Positions 16,157-26,050 are shown, counted from the stretch's first letter. The stretch is 64,000 bases of DNA from an uncultured Saprospiraceae bacterium (GCA_943788055.1 CALSOU010000006.1:124001-188000), one strand, 5' to 3'. Notes: a model not told the origin generated them from the letters alone. Program-made: numbers and translations.

Positions 16157-18601
16157 CTACGGATTAATTGAAGTCTTTTTATTCTTTAAATGCATATCCA
16201 GCCATTCATCTTGCTCCCAAAGCATGTGCATTATACTTTCTTTAGCTGCATAACCGTGCGATTCCTTGGGAAGCATTACAAGTCGAACTGGTGCGCCAAG
16301 TCCTTTCAAGGCGTTGAAATACCGTTCACTTTGCAATGGGTAAGTACCAGAATTGTTATCTGCATCACCATGGATAAGGAGTAGCGGAGTCTTCATTTTG
16401 TCTGCGTGCATAAATGGTGACATGGTATAATAGACCTCTGGTGCTTCCCAATAATTTCGCTCTTCGCTTTGAAATCCAAAAGGTGTCAATGTTCGATTAT
16501 ATGCACCACTTCGAGCTATTCCTGCTGCGAAAAGATCTGAATGAGATAGTAGGTTTGCTACCATGAAGGCACCATAACTATGGCCGCCAACGGCAACGCG
16601 CTCTCGATCGATGTATCCCAAGTTATCTATCGCATCTATTGCCGCTTTCGCATTAGCGACCAATTGCTCTAGAAAGCTGTCATTTGGCTGTTCATCCCCT
16701 TCTCCCACAATAGGGAAAGCAGCATCGTCAAGTACAACATAACCTTTTGCAACCCAGTACAATGGAGATCCCCAATAAGGATATGTAAACTCGTTAGGGT
16801 TTTGTGTATTTTGACCAGCGCTTGATTTGTCCTTGAATTCGCGTGGATATGCCCAAAGTATCATTGGCATTTTTTCTTTCTTTTCCTTGTCATAACCTAC
16901 TGGAAGGTAGAGCGTTCCATTCAATTCTAGACCATCTTCTCTTTTGTAGGTAATCACCTCCTTGTGCACATTTTGTATGCTGCTAAAAGGATTCTCAAAA
17001 TCTGTCAACTGCGTAGCTTTGCCTGATTTTAAGTTTCGGAAATAGTAGTTGGGATATTCACTAGCTGATTCTATACGAACCAAAGCCTGATTTTTTTCGG
17101 CATCGTAATCGTAAATTGTTTCGATTTTGCCAGGTGTTACAGATTCATAAAGCCGTTCGCTTTTTTCAGTATCAATATTCCAATTGTCAATAAACGGCTT
17201 CTGGCCTTCTTTTGAAAATCCATCACCAGTAAGATAAAGATTGTTCCCTTTTCTTGCTAGAACTGAAAGATTGTATTTATTTCGAACAGTTACAAAACTT
17301 CCAGGGTCGCTATATCGATCTTGGTAGTTTCTATCATGGATAACCTTTGCAGTTAGCTCGGAATTAGATGGGTTGAATAAGTATGTTTTGGTATTACGGG
17401 TATTCCACCAGTAATCGTATGCAATAGCGGTATTATCGTCACCCCACTGAATAAATCTGTACCGATTTATTGTGCGAAGTAGTGCTTTCGGTTTGTCACT
17501 AAATGGCGCATCCCATTGATAAACTTGATCTCGAAAATCTACTTCCAAAGTCGGATCTCCACCATCAAGAGCTTCAGCATAAATCAAGCTAGCAGGGCGA
17601 TCGGCTCGCCATGTATGTGAACGAGGGAATTTTACCGTAGACATAAATCCCTGTGGTAAGTCTTCAACAAGGGGAGCACTAAGAATCTCTTTAATAAATT
17701 TACCGTCTTTGCTGTAGACGTTTGTCACAGACGGAAATCTTCGAAAAGTTACTAGGTATGAAAATGGCTTTTCAACAGTTTTAACCATTACATATTCACC
17801 ATTTGGAGACATACTTATACTTTGGTACATTTTCGATTGGTTAAGCCATCTCTGCGAAGAACCGTCAAGACTAACTTTAACAAGAACTGAAGTAGCTAAA
17901 GTCTCGAAATTTGCTTCATCGTTCTTATTTTTCAATAAATCTTGGTAAGTTCTATTTTGAGCTTTTTTACCATCGCTTACACTAATCGTTGGCCCTGTTG
18001 GAATTGATTCTTGCGTGTCGATGAGACCTTTCCGCTTCTTTGGTAACATTTTAACAAGGATACTTTTTCCATCTTTAAACCAGTTGATTACATCACCAAG
18101 ATTAGCATTGACATTTGCTTCCGTTAATTTCTTTGCTGTAAGTGATTTGAAGTCTATATACCATAATTCCACTCCTTCAGCAGATGTGTGTGTCATTGCC
18201 ATTTTAGACTGATCTGGTGACCAACTGAAATTGCTCAATCGCGGATTTGAAGGCATACCTTGAAAGCCGCTTATTTTATCGTCACTTGAGGAAAGATCCC
18301 TGAATTTTAGATCGTTGACATATCTCGTTCTACTGCCAATATTTGTTTTTGGGTCTATTCTAAGACCCGCGAGTCTCATCTCTTCATTTGAAAGTTCCTG
18401 AATAGATTTATAAGAATTTCGATATAGAAAAACCATTTTTTCTTTTTTCGAGTCCATTATTGTTGAAGGCGCAGGTTGGACATCAGCTAGCTTCATAATC
18501 TCATCACTAGGAGTCTGATACGAAAGTTGCTCTTGAGAATGAAGGTCTGACAACATAAAGATTGATAAGGACGCGATTAGTAGAAAAGACAGGTGTTTCA
18601 T
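16157..18601 (-). CDS. Secreted S9-family (prolyl oligopeptidase/acylaminoacyl-type) serine peptidase
   Basis: About 814 residues from the ATG at 18601 (MKHLSFLLIASLSIFML, a signal peptide). The ATG at 18643 would put a polar extension ahead of the signal and is less likely. The N-terminal two-thirds is a beta-propeller-like region (repeated S-P-D-x-S-K and N-G-E-Y strands). The C-terminal alpha/beta hydrolase carries the nucleophile in GGHSYGAF, the acid in HGDADNNSG and the histidine in KESHGY. These form a complete catalytic triad. The family cleaves short peptides, often after Pro or acting on N-acylated or N-terminal dipeptides; exact specificity is not readable. It probably acts in the periplasm to degrade imported peptides. 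It is a single gene with no operon partner. Confidence 0.92.
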   Translation of the reverse strand: MKHLSFLLIASLSIFMLSDLHSQEQLSYQTPSDEIMKLADVQPAPSTIMDSKKEKMVFLYRNSYKSIQELSNEEMRLAGLRIDPKTNIGSRTRYVNDLKFRDLSSSDDKISGFQGMPSNPRLSNFSWSPDQSKMAMTHTSAEGVELWYIDFKSLTAKKLTEANVNANLGDVINWFKDGKSILVKMLPKKRKGLIDTQESIPTGPTISVSDGKKAQNRTYQDLLKNKNDEANFETLATSVLVKVSLDGSSQRWLNQSKMYQSISMSPNGEYVMVKTVEKPFSYLVTFRRFPSVTNVYSKDGKFIKEILSAPLVEDLPQGFMSTVKFPRSHTWRADRPASLIYAEALDGGDPTLEVDFRDQVYQWDAPFSDKPKALLRTINRYRFIQWGDDNTAIAYDYWWNTRNTKTYLFNPSNSELTAKVIHDRNYQDRYSDPGSFVTVRNKYNLSVLARKGNNLYLTGDGFSKEGQKPFIDNWNIDTEKSERLYESVTPGKIETIYDYDAEKNQALVRIESASEYPNYYFRNLKSGKATQLTDFENPFSSIQNVHKEVITYKREDGLELNGTLYLPVGYDKEKKEKMPMILWAYPREFKDKSSAGQNTQNPNEFTYPYWGSPLYWVAKGYVVLDDAAFPIVGEGDEQPNDSFLEQLVANAKAAIDAIDNLGYIDRERVAVGGHSYGAFMVANLLSHSDLFAAGIARSGAYNRTLTPFGFQSEERNYWEAPEVYYTMSPFMHADKMKTPLLLIHGDADNNSGTYPLQSERYFNALKGLGAPVRLVMLPKESHGYAAKESIMHMLWEQDEWLDMHLKNKKTSINP

Positions 18602-18779
18602 ATTATTTATATTTTCTGTTAGGGAAAGACTAAAGGATGCCATTTAGTCAAGATTGAAAAATATAAAAATTCTAGGGCTTTCTCCCAAAAACTAGGAAAA
18701 AGCAATTGGCTTAACAGTGATTTAACAGTTCTGATAAATACTAGTTTCAGCGATTAATGGTTATCAGGAACAGCGGTTC

Positions 18780-21700
18780 TTATTTTAAGTCCCTTTTCGC
18801 TAGCCATTTACGAGCGTTTACAAATGCCTGACCCCAAGGACTCCATTCATCCTTACGATCTGTAGGGTAATGAGCCCAGTTCCAAGGAAAGAATGATCGC
18901 TCGATATGCGGCATTGTAACCAGGTGACGTCCATCATCACTGACTAACATTGCGGTGTTGTAATCACTACCGTTTGGATTTGCTGGATAAGCATCATAGG
19001 CATAAGTTCCTACGATATTATACTCTTCCTTATCCATAGGCAAAGAAAACTTACCTTCACCGTGTGATATCCACACACCGAGTGTCGCACCTTCAAGGTT
19101 TTCCATCATTACTGAATGATTTTTTTGAATAACAACAGAAGTAAAATTCGATTCATGTTTATGTGAATCATTGTACGTCATCTTGGAAAGCTTGGAGTGA
19201 TCAGGATTGATCAAATCTAATTCTAAGAATAGTTGACAACCATTACAGATTCCGATAGAAAGTGTATCCTCACGTTCAAAAAATCGTTTTAGAGCTTGAT
19301 TAGCTTTTTCGTTATATTTAAAAGCGCCAGCCCAACCTTTAGCTGATCCTAGAACGTCACTATTAGAAAATCCACCTACGGCACCAAGGAATTGAATATC
19401 TTCCAGTGTTTCTCGACCTGAGATCAGATCAGTCATATGCACATCTTTAACGTCAAATCCAGCTCGATATAGCGAATTTGCCATTTCTCGCTCAGAATTA
19501 CTTCCTTTTTCACGGATTATGGCAGCCTTAGGTCTTGAGCTGCCCTCTGCTATCACTTTTCCGTCAAAATGCGCAGGAAATTTGTAGTTCAATGGTTGGT
19601 GTTTGTAATTCTTAAACCTTTGATCAGCTAAATCTGATGCTGTTTGTTTTGAATCAAAAATAGCCGATGTTTCAAACCAATAATCACGATAGGTTGCTAT
19701 ATCAAATTCGAAAACCTCTTGTTCGAAGTTGATGGTTAGTTGACCGCTGTCGTTTGCTTTTCCTATCTTGAAGTAGGGTATACTATTTTGATCCAAAATT
19801 GCAGCAAGATTTTCATCCCTTGCTTGTAGTACAATACCTGAATTTTCTGAGAATAGAATTTCTGTAAATTCACCTTTCATTGCATTGAGGTCAATTTGCG
19901 CACCTACCTTGTTACTGGGAAAACACCATTCTAAAAGGGTTGTTATTAAACCACCTGCGGAAATATCATGACCAGCTAAAACAGCATTAGATTTAATGGC
20001 TGCTTGAATAGCATCAAAAGCTCTCGCAAACAACTCCTCATCAGCAATACTTGGTGCCCAGTTTCCTAAAGACAACTGAGTCTGAGCAAATGCAGAACCG
20101 CCTAGGTGGAAAGGCATTTGAGATAGGTTAATGTAGATAAGATCACCACCAGCAGCCTGAAGTACTGGTTCGACTGTTTTTTGAATATCGGAGCAATGAC
20201 CAGCAGCGGTTATGATTACTGTGCCAGGACTTAATACCGTCTTGTCTGGGTATTTTTGCGCCATAGAAAGTGAATCCTTCCCTGTTGGGACGTTAATTCC
20301 AAGAGCAATGGCAAAATCTGATACTGCTTCAACAGCACGATACAATCTAGCATCTTCGCCGGAATTCTTACATGGCCACATCCAATTTGCTGAGAGAGAA
20401 ACAGATTTCAAGCCGTTTTCTAGAGGCGCCCAAATAATGTTTGTTAACGATTCGGCAATAGAGTTCATTGAACCTGCCACTGGATCAATCAGCCCTGTAC
20501 CTGCACTATGACCGATTGCATTTGCAATACCTTCTTTTCCGTTGAAATCGATCGCCATAACTCCCACATTGTTGAGCGGTACTTGTAAAGGACCTACGCA
20601 TTGCTGAGTTGCAACTCTTCCTCCTACGCATCGATCTACCTTGTTTGTCAACCAATCTTTGCATGCGACAGATTCCAGTTGTAAGACATGCTTGACATTT
20701 TTATAAATCTCATTTGGATCGAAATTAACGTCTTTTCTAGTATAGCTTAGATTTCGGTCGGACAATATCGTTTTAGGACTGCTTCCAAACATATCCGTAA
20801 GTTCCAAATCCATCGGTTTTTCACCTGTTTTAGAAGATTCGAAAGTAAACCTCTGGTCATCCCTTACTTCTCCGACCGTATATAGAGGAGAACGCTCTCT
20901 TTCTGCTATTTTTTGCAAAAGATCAAGATCTTTTTCTCCAATTACTAAGCCCATTCGTTCTTGAGATTCATTACCGATAATCTCCATAGCTGACAAAGTC
21001 TCATCTCCGATCGGTAGCTTGTCTAGATTTATTTTTCCACCAGTTTCTTCCACTAGCTCAGAAAGGCAATTCAGATGACCTCCAGCCCCATGATCGTGTA
21101 TTGATACTATTGGATTAGTAGAACTTTCAACCATTCCGCGAATTGCGTTAGCAGCTCGCTTTTGCATCTCAGGATTTGAACGTTGCACGGCATTCAATTC
21201 AATTGCGCTTTCAAATTCGCCAGTATCTGCTGAAGAAACAGCGGCACCTCCCATACCAATGCGATAATTGTCACCTCCTAAAATCACAATTTTGTCGCCC
21301 TGCGCTGGTGTATCTTTTATTGCTTGTTCTGCCTTTCCGTATCCAATTCCTCCTGCAAGCATAATTACCTTGTCGTAAGCTGTTAGACTTCCGCTTTCTT
21401 CGTGTTCAAAGGTGTAAACAGACCCAGTAATTAGCGGCTGGCCAAATTTATTCCCGAAATCAGATGCACCATTACTTGCCTTTACCAATATATCTAGTGG
21501 AGTTTGATATAGCCATTTGCGAGCTTCGATCTGCTCTTCCCAAGGCTTATCTTGTCCTAGACGCGGATAGGCAGTCATATAAACTGCAGTTCCAGAAAGA
21601 GGAATTGATCCTTTTCCGCCTGCAAGTCTGTCTCTAATCTCACCTCCGCTACCTGTAGCTGCACCGTTAAATGGCTCTACCGTTGTAGGGAAATTATGTG

Positions 21701-22442
21701 TCTCTGCCTTGATGGAAATCACACTTTCAAAATCAGATTCCTCATAGAAAGATGGTACATCTGCCCTTTGTGGAGCAAATTGCTTGACTAATGGACCTTT
21801 TACAAAGGCAACATTGTCTTTGTAAGCAGAAACTATAGTGTTCGGATTTACTAGAGAAGTCTTTTTGATCATCTTGAACAATGAGTCAGTTTTTTCTTCA
21901 CCATTGATGATAAACGTGCCATTGAAAATCTTATGACGACAATGCTCACTGTTTACTTGAGAAAATCCGAAAACTTCTGAATCTGTTAAAGGCCTCTCGA
22001 GTTTATCTGATAAATTCTCAAGATATTCTACTTCCTCGTCATTGAGAGACAAGCCCTCTTGCTTATTGTATGCAGCAATGTCTTTTATATCTTGGACTGG
22101 TTGTACTTCAATTGAAAAATCAAAGATTGACTGATTTAGCCCATGATATAATTGAGAAATCATCGGGTCAAACTCTTTGGACACCTCAGCGACTTCGTTA
22201 AATTCTTCAATTCTTAAAATTCCAGAAATCCCCATATTTTGTGTAATCTCAACGGCATTTGTACTCCATGGAGTTATCATTGCAGCTCTCGGACCTTCAA
22301 AATCCTTCTCCAGAAAGTCTTTTTTTGCAAGAGTTGCGCCTGCAAAAAGCCAAGTGAGTTTTTCTAAGTCTAATTTGTTGAGTGTTTCATCATGTGATAC
22401 TGCGTAGACTTTGCTTGGGGGTAATCGAAAAAATGAGATCAT
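18780..22442 (-). CDS. purL: Phosphoribosylformylglycinamidine synthase (single-chain PurL)
   Basis: A 1220-residue large-type FGAM synthase. It converts FGAR, glutamine and ATP into FGAM in de novo purine synthesis. The domains follow the long form: an N-terminal PurS-like part, a linker with FGFSQVNSEHCRHKIFNG, and the first synthetase half (AETHNFPTTVEPFNGAATGSGGEI, split here as AETHNFPT and GAATGSGG). Next come a second half with VGGRVATQQCVGPLQ and PTGKDSLSM, and a C-terminal class-I glutaminase with GICNGCQLF (catalytic Cys), WISHGEGKF and PHIERSFFPWNW. The length is close to the family norm and all key residues are present. A TAATTTTG promoter box lies 27-34 bp upstream of the start. 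It appears monocistronic. Confidence 0.97.
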   Translation of the reverse strand: MISFFRLPPSKVYAVSHDETLNKLDLEKLTWLFAGATLAKKDFLEKDFEGPRAAMITPWSTNAVEITQNMGISGILRIEEFNEVAEVSKEFDPMISQLYHGLNQSIFDFSIEVQPVQDIKDIAAYNKQEGLSLNDEEVEYLENLSDKLERPLTDSEVFGFSQVNSEHCRHKIFNGTFIINGEEKTDSLFKMIKKTSLVNPNTIVSAYKDNVAFVKGPLVKQFAPQRADVPSFYEESDFESVISIKAETHNFPTTVEPFNGAATGSGGEIRDRLAGGKGSIPLSGTAVYMTAYPRLGQDKPWEEQIEARKWLYQTPLDILVKASNGASDFGNKFGQPLITGSVYTFEHEESGSLTAYDKVIMLAGGIGYGKAEQAIKDTPAQGDKIVILGGDNYRIGMGGAAVSSADTGEFESAIELNAVQRSNPEMQKRAANAIRGMVESSTNPIVSIHDHGAGGHLNCLSELVEETGGKINLDKLPIGDETLSAMEIIGNESQERMGLVIGEKDLDLLQKIAERERSPLYTVGEVRDDQRFTFESSKTGEKPMDLELTDMFGSSPKTILSDRNLSYTRKDVNFDPNEIYKNVKHVLQLESVACKDWLTNKVDRCVGGRVATQQCVGPLQVPLNNVGVMAIDFNGKEGIANAIGHSAGTGLIDPVAGSMNSIAESLTNIIWAPLENGLKSVSLSANWMWPCKNSGEDARLYRAVEAVSDFAIALGINVPTGKDSLSMAQKYPDKTVLSPGTVIITAAGHCSDIQKTVEPVLQAAGGDLIYINLSQMPFHLGGSAFAQTQLSLGNWAPSIADEELFARAFDAIQAAIKSNAVLAGHDISAGGLITTLLEWCFPSNKVGAQIDLNAMKGEFTEILFSENSGIVLQARDENLAAILDQNSIPYFKIGKANDSGQLTINFEQEVFEFDIATYRDYWFETSAIFDSKQTASDLADQRFKNYKHQPLNYKFPAHFDGKVIAEGSSRPKAAIIREKGSNSEREMANSLYRAGFDVKDVHMTDLISGRETLEDIQFLGAVGGFSNSDVLGSAKGWAGAFKYNEKANQALKRFFEREDTLSIGICNGCQLFLELDLINPDHSKLSKMTYNDSHKHESNFTSVVIQKNHSVMMENLEGATLGVWISHGEGKFSLPMDKEEYNIVGTYAYDAYPANPNGSDYNTAMLVSDDGRHLVTMPHIERSFFPWNWAHYPTDRKDEWSPWGQAFVNARKWLAKRDLK

Positions 22443-22468
22443 TTTGGTTGTTTGCGTTGGCTAAAGCA

Positions 22469-22476
22469 CAAAATTA
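22469..22476 (-). promoter_or_regulatory. -7 box (TAATTTTG) for purL
   Basis: Exact TAnnTTTG on the minus strand 27 bp before the purL ATG, implying a 5' leader of about 20 nt. No PurR-like palindrome or riboswitch fold was evident in the short leader. Confidence 0.5.
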
Positions 22477-22577
22477 AGCGATAGGATGGACCTAGACTAT
22501 GAAATGATTTTATTTTAATATAAAAAAGGCTAATATGATTGATATATTGCTAATCAAAGATCACTGAAAGTTAAATA

Positions 22578-23249
22578 CTAATAAACGATCCGACCATTTA
22601 CAAAACTGAAAGGATCTCCATTGACTAAGCCCCACTTTTCCGTCCACATTCCTTGGTCATTGTATTTTGTTATATTAAAAACTTCAGTTAATACCACGGT
22701 TTCATCTTCTTGAAGCACTTGAATTTGTTGCTCGTTGCCGTTATTGTCCGTTGAATACCTCATTATGCGCACGGGAAGATCATCGCTATTGCAAATTGTT
22801 TTTTCAACAATATTGTCTTTTTTATCGTATTTGAATTTCTCAATTCTAAGAAGTTTATCAGAGCTTTCGTCAAAGGCATTTGCGTTTGTAACTCGATCAT
22901 ATGAATCTAGCTCAAAAAAGTACTAACTCAGTAGACTGTCCTGCGCCTCTTTATTTTGTGAGCCTTTTGGAACAATAGTTCCTTCCTTAAATACTCGTAT
23001 CTCTTTCGTAGCTAACTTTTTGTTTTGATCATAAAAGAGTCTTGCAGTCTCTTCTCCACTTTCTCCGTATTGAACAGTTTCAAGATATTGAACTTCGTCT
23101 TTTTGTTTTAACTCTTTGGTTCCTATGACAGACCATCGTTCAAGTCAAATGCTAGCTGGATCATCAGCACTAGGTTCACAACCACTGATAACAAAGCCAA
23201 AAGAAACAATAAGTAGTAGCCTTGTAATTGAATTAATATTTATGATTAT
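22578..23249 (-). pseudogene. Decayed lipoprotein gene with two in-frame stops
   Basis: One continuous minus-strand frame reads as a lipoprotein: a hydrophobic N-terminus ending in the lipobox VISGCEPSADD, then about 190 residues of charged, beta-rich sequence (YLETVQYGESGEE, LFYDQNKKLATKEI, FKYDKKDNIVEKTI, YSTDNNGNE). These resemble the short Y-D-x-x-G-N-type repeats of many Bacteroidota lipoproteins of unknown role. The frame is broken by TGA at 23145-23147 and TAG at 22923-22925. The 5' end offers only ATA/ATC/ATT codons before an upstream stop at 23265-23267. No frameshift is needed to read across both stops, so the lesions are point changes and fairly recent. The intact C-terminal piece (22578-22772) is probably not made. 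Original function unknown. Confidence 0.8.
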
Positions 23250-23267
23250 AGGAGGATAAGGAATTTA

Positions 23268-23840
23268 CTAAACTTTTGAACAAGGAGTAATACTACTTAT
23301 GTTATCTATCAATATATGTCCTTTGATAGGGTTATTAGTGTCTGAGTGAAAAGCTTCGATCGTAATGTATTTGAATTTCTTTTCGGGTGTAAATTCAATT
23401 TTATGAACTTCCCAATCTTTGTTTTCTACCAGTTTTGAACTATAAAGAATCTGTGACTTTATGCATTTCCTATTTCCAGCATATATTCTGAATGAAATTC
23501 GACCATTAAATCCGCTGTAAGTATCGCAGCTTGCTGCGCTCAGAAAAAACGCGTAGCAATTATCAGCTTCTAGGGGGGTACTTAGTCTTTGCCCTATGCT
23601 CTCAAACGTACCGTCAATTCTTGTAATGAGTCCTACAAAGGTCTCTCCCTCTTCTGCCTCCAAATCCACACCCCAAGGCCCTGGCAAAATGTCGGGCGTT
23701 GTACCGCGTTCGCAAGCAAACCATCCCATTGGCACCGTGGCATCTGCTGGTTCATCTTCAAATGACGGGTTATTGAACATGATTTGAGCCGAAGTAAATT
23801 GATAGCAAAGGCTTATCAAAACAAGTAAAACGAATCTCAT
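23268..23840 (-). CDS. Small secreted protein, carbohydrate-binding-like fold
   Basis: About 190 residues from the ATG at 23840 (MRFVLLVLISLCYQFTSAQ, a clean signal peptide ending TSAQ); an ATG 15 bp upstream would add five polar residues. The mature part reads as a single galactose-binding-like jelly roll: an N-terminal FNNPSFEDEP, where PSFE is the usual opening of DUF642/CBM-like domains, then GWFACERG, TFVGLITRIDGTFESIGQ, and a closing HILIDNISSITPC. Two cysteine pairs may form disulfides. Ligand binding, perhaps to glycans, is inferred from fold only. No sorting domain is present, so it probably stays in the periplasm or depends on another secretion route. It lies just upstream of the lipoprotein pseudogene and may once have been co-expressed with it. 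Confidence 0.6.
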   Translation of the reverse strand: MRFVLLVLISLCYQFTSAQIMFNNPSFEDEPADATVPMGWFACERGTTPDILPGPWGVDLEAEEGETFVGLITRIDGTFESIGQRLSTPLEADNCYAFFLSAASCDTYSGFNGRISFRIYAGNRKCIKSQILYSSKLVENKDWEVHKIEFTPEKKFKYITIEAFHSDTNNPIKGHILIDNISSITPCSKV

Positions 23841-24016
23841 ATGATCTTGATTCAATATGCAAAAAAAATTAACTATTAATATGTAAACGTTTCAATGGCA
23901 ACAAATATATACAATGTAGATGTATAGAATGTGTTTTGCCCATATCATAGCAAATAGTATTAGGATAATTTAAAATATATTGAAGATAAATGCACGAAAG
24001 TAATTATGCATAAACA

Positions 24017-24024
24017 TACATTTG
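24017..24024 (+). promoter_or_regulatory. -7 box (TACATTTG) right before ftsX
   Basis: An exact TAnnTTTG ends 4 bp before the ftsX ATG at 24029. If used, transcription would begin at or next to the start codon, giving a leaderless or near-leaderless message. No convincing -33 element is seen. Confidence 0.4.
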
Positions 24025-24028
24025 CGGT

Positions 24029-24883
24029 ATGCTAAAGTGGAATTCACGTAAGTTTTTTACCTTGTTCAGTGTTGTGCTTGTTCTCACATTGTTTGGGATC
24101 TACGGTATTACTTTATTGCATACAAGTAATATGACTAAAATCTTAAAAGAGAATATCAACTTAATTGCGGAATTAGATGCGAACCTGAATGTTGATCAAG
24201 TAGATAAAATTAAGCAGGCCATAGGTCAATTAGAACAAGTAAAGGCAGAGACAATCCGATTTATACCTAAGTCAGAGGCGCTTATTGAGATGAATAGTGA
24301 ACTTGGTTCATCTTCTATGCTATCTGAATCTGATAATCCTTTTAAGGATGTAATTGTATTTAATGTAACTGCTGAATTTGTAGATACTGAAGGATTGCAG
24401 GATGTGCGGTCGAAAGTAGAGACAATTAACGGGATTTCAGAGTTAAGCTACTATGAAAAGATCTATGAATATGTAGGATCAAATGTTAGAAAGGTAATCA
24501 ATGTACTTCTGGTACTGGGCTTGATCCTCTCTTTCTTTGCATTTGCACTTATCTACAGTACGATACAGCTAAATTTGTATGCTGATCGTTTCAAAATCAG
24601 GACTATGGAACTTGTCGGGGCAAATTGGGCTCAAATAAGAAAGCCTTTCATTGTAGATTCCCTTCGTTTAGCGCTTCAATCTACGATAGTTTCAGTCTTG
24701 ATATTATCATTTCTCTTGATTCTATTGGCAACACAATTTACTCATTTCAACAAGGTATTCAATTTTGGCTATGTTACATTAGTAGTTGTTTGCATGTTTA
24801 TATTCTCTGTGTTTATCACTCAATTAGCGAGCTATATGGTTGTCAATAGATACTTGGGAGCTTCAAAATCCAAATTCTATTGA
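24029..24883 (+). CDS. ftsX: Cell division protein FtsX
   Basis: A 284-residue inner-membrane protein with four transmembrane segments: one near residues 10-30 and three in the C-terminal half (about 155-180, 205-235, 245-270). A periplasmic loop of about 120 residues separates the first from the rest, and the FtsX-type permease core has RTMELVGANWAQIRKPF, where E-L-V-G-A is the family signature. FtsX pairs with the ATPase FtsE to relay division signals to murein hydrolases; ftsE is not in this window. The gene heads a plus-strand cluster with the DUF3098 gene, uppP and truB, an arrangement common in Bacteroidota. Confidence 0.92.
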   Translation: MLKWNSRKFFTLFSVVLVLTLFGIYGITLLHTSNMTKILKENINLIAELDANLNVDQVDKIKQAIGQLEQVKAETIRFIPKSEALIEMNSELGSSSMLSESDNPFKDVIVFNVTAEFVDTEGLQDVRSKVETINGISELSYYEKIYEYVGSNVRKVINVLLVLGLILSFFAFALIYSTIQLNLYADRFKIRTMELVGANWAQIRKPFIVDSLRLALQSTIVSVLILSFLLILLATQFTHFNKVFNFGYVTLVVVCMFIFSVFITQLASYMVVNRYLGASKSKFY

Positions 24884-24919
24884 GATCAATGGGAAGTAGT
24901 CTATTCACTAGTTTTTTAA

Positions 24920-24927
24920 TACATTTG
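24920..24927 (+). promoter_or_regulatory. -7 box (TACATTTG) upstream of the DUF3098 gene
   Basis: An exact TAnnTTTG match 20 bp before the ATG at 24947. It could give the DUF3098-uppP pair its own transcript apart from ftsX. The -33 element is not evident. Confidence 0.45.
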
Positions 24928-24946
24928 TGAAAATTATATATGAACA

Positions 24947-25252
24947 ATGGCAAAATCAAAAAATAAACTTGACAAACAAGGAGCTTCTACTGAAGGTCCG
25001 GCAAAAAAGTTTAAAGCTCAGTCATCGGTATCGGGCAATTCAGGAGAATTGTTATACGGTAAGCCATTTTACACTTGGATGCTGATTGGTCTAGGATTTA
25101 TCGTGCTGGGGTTTATATTAATGGCTGGCGGTAATCAAGCTCCTAATGAGTGGAATGCTGACGAGATTTACAGCATTCGAAGAACAGTAATAGCTCCTAT
25201 AGTTATACTGATTGGCTTGGTGATTGAGATTTACGCGATATTTAAGAAATAG
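24947..25252 (+). CDS. DUF3098 family membrane protein
   Basis: 101 residues. The first 35 or so are polar and basic (KSKNKLDKQG and similar) and likely cytoplasmic. Two transmembrane helices follow: FYTWMLIGLGFIVLGFILMAGG and TVIAPIVILIGLVIEIYAIF, with a short loop NQAPNEWNADEIYSIRR between. The pattern GKPFYTWMLIGLG and the N-E-W/F-N-x-x-E-I-Y-S-x-R-R loop identify DUF3098. Members nearly always sit between ftsX and uppP in Bacteroidota. The function is unknown; the location suggests a link to division or lipid-carrier recycling. It ends 3 bp before uppP, so the two are likely co-translated. Confidence 0.85.
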   Translation: MAKSKNKLDKQGASTEGPAKKFKAQSSVSGNSGELLYGKPFYTWMLIGLGFIVLGFILMAGGNQAPNEWNADEIYSIRRTVIAPIVILIGLVIEIYAIFKK

Positions 25253-25255
25253 AAA

Positions 25256-26050
25256 ATGGATATTTTCGAAGCGGTGATCCTTGGAATCATTCAAGGTCTT
25301 ACTGAGTTCTTACCTGTCAGCAGCAGCGGACATCTTGAAATAGCAAAGTATATTCTCCAAGATGAAAGTATTCAATCAAAGTCTTTGTTGTTTACAGTTC
25401 TTTTGCATTTTGGTACTGCAATAAGTACCATCGTTGTTTTTTGGAAGGACATTGTAGAGATTTTAAAAGGACTATTTTCACGAGATAGTGAGTCGGTATC
25501 ATTTACTGGGAAAATAATTATTTCGATGATTCCTGCCGCGATAGTGGGAGTTCTGTTTGATGACTTAATAGAGTCATTCTTCAATAATCAAATTATGTTG
25601 GTAGGGACAATGTTAATAGTGACTGGAGTCCTACTGTTTGTGGCGGACCGAGCAAAAGTTACCAACAAGCAAGTTTCTTGGGTAGATGCGTTAATCATAG
25701 GAGTAGCGCAGATGATAGCCATCCTCCCTGGTATTTCGCGTTCTGGAGCTACCATTTCAACTTCAGTTTTATTAGGAATTGATCGTTACAAAGCTGCTCG
25801 CTTTTCATTCCTGATGGTAGTACCATTGATCTTTGGTAAAATGGCAAAGGATGTATTAGGTGGTGATTTTCAAGTAGGAAGCGAAATTGGTGTTGAACTT
25901 ATAGCTGGTTTTATCGCGGCTTTAACTACTGGATATTTCGCATGCACCTGGATGATCAGTCTAGTCAAGAAAGCACAATTGAGATATTTCGCTTACTACT
26001 GCTTTGTAGTTGCAGCATTTGTACTCGCATACCTAATTTTTATTAACTAG
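25256..26050 (+). CDS. uppP: Undecaprenyl-diphosphatase
   Basis: A 264-residue polytopic membrane enzyme. It dephosphorylates undecaprenyl pyrophosphate to the monophosphate carrier used for peptidoglycan and other envelope polymers; loss or overexpression changes bacitracin sensitivity. Family motifs are complete: IQGLTEFLPVSSSGHLEI near the N-terminus, with E, S and H as catalytic residues, and the second motif LPGISRSGATISTS, whose Arg binds the pyrophosphate. Seven to eight transmembrane helices are expected. The length matches the family. The start ATG at 25256 lies 3 bp after the DUF3098 stop. Confidence 0.97.
   Translation: MDIFEAVILGIIQGLTEFLPVSSSGHLEIAKYILQDESIQSKSLLFTVLLHFGTAISTIVVFWKDIVEILKGLFSRDSESVSFTGKIIISMIPAAIVGVLFDDLIESFFNNQIMLVGTMLIVTGVLLFVADRAKVTNKQVSWVDALIIGVAQMIAILPGISRSGATISTSVLLGIDRYKAARFSFLMVVPLIFGKMAKDVLGGDFQVGSEIGVELIAGFIAALTTGYFACTWMISLVKKAQLRYFAYYCFVVAAFVLAYLIFIN

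Noticed and set aside
22735-22926. Plus-strand 63-residue open frame
   Set aside because: It lies antisense to the lipoprotein pseudogene, whose minus-strand frame carries a lipobox and coherent sequence across two stops; the plus frame has no such features.
23145-23147. TGA in the lipoprotein frame as selenocysteine
   Set aside because: A TAG also interrupts the same frame, the start codon is gone, and no stem-loop follows; decay explains all three.
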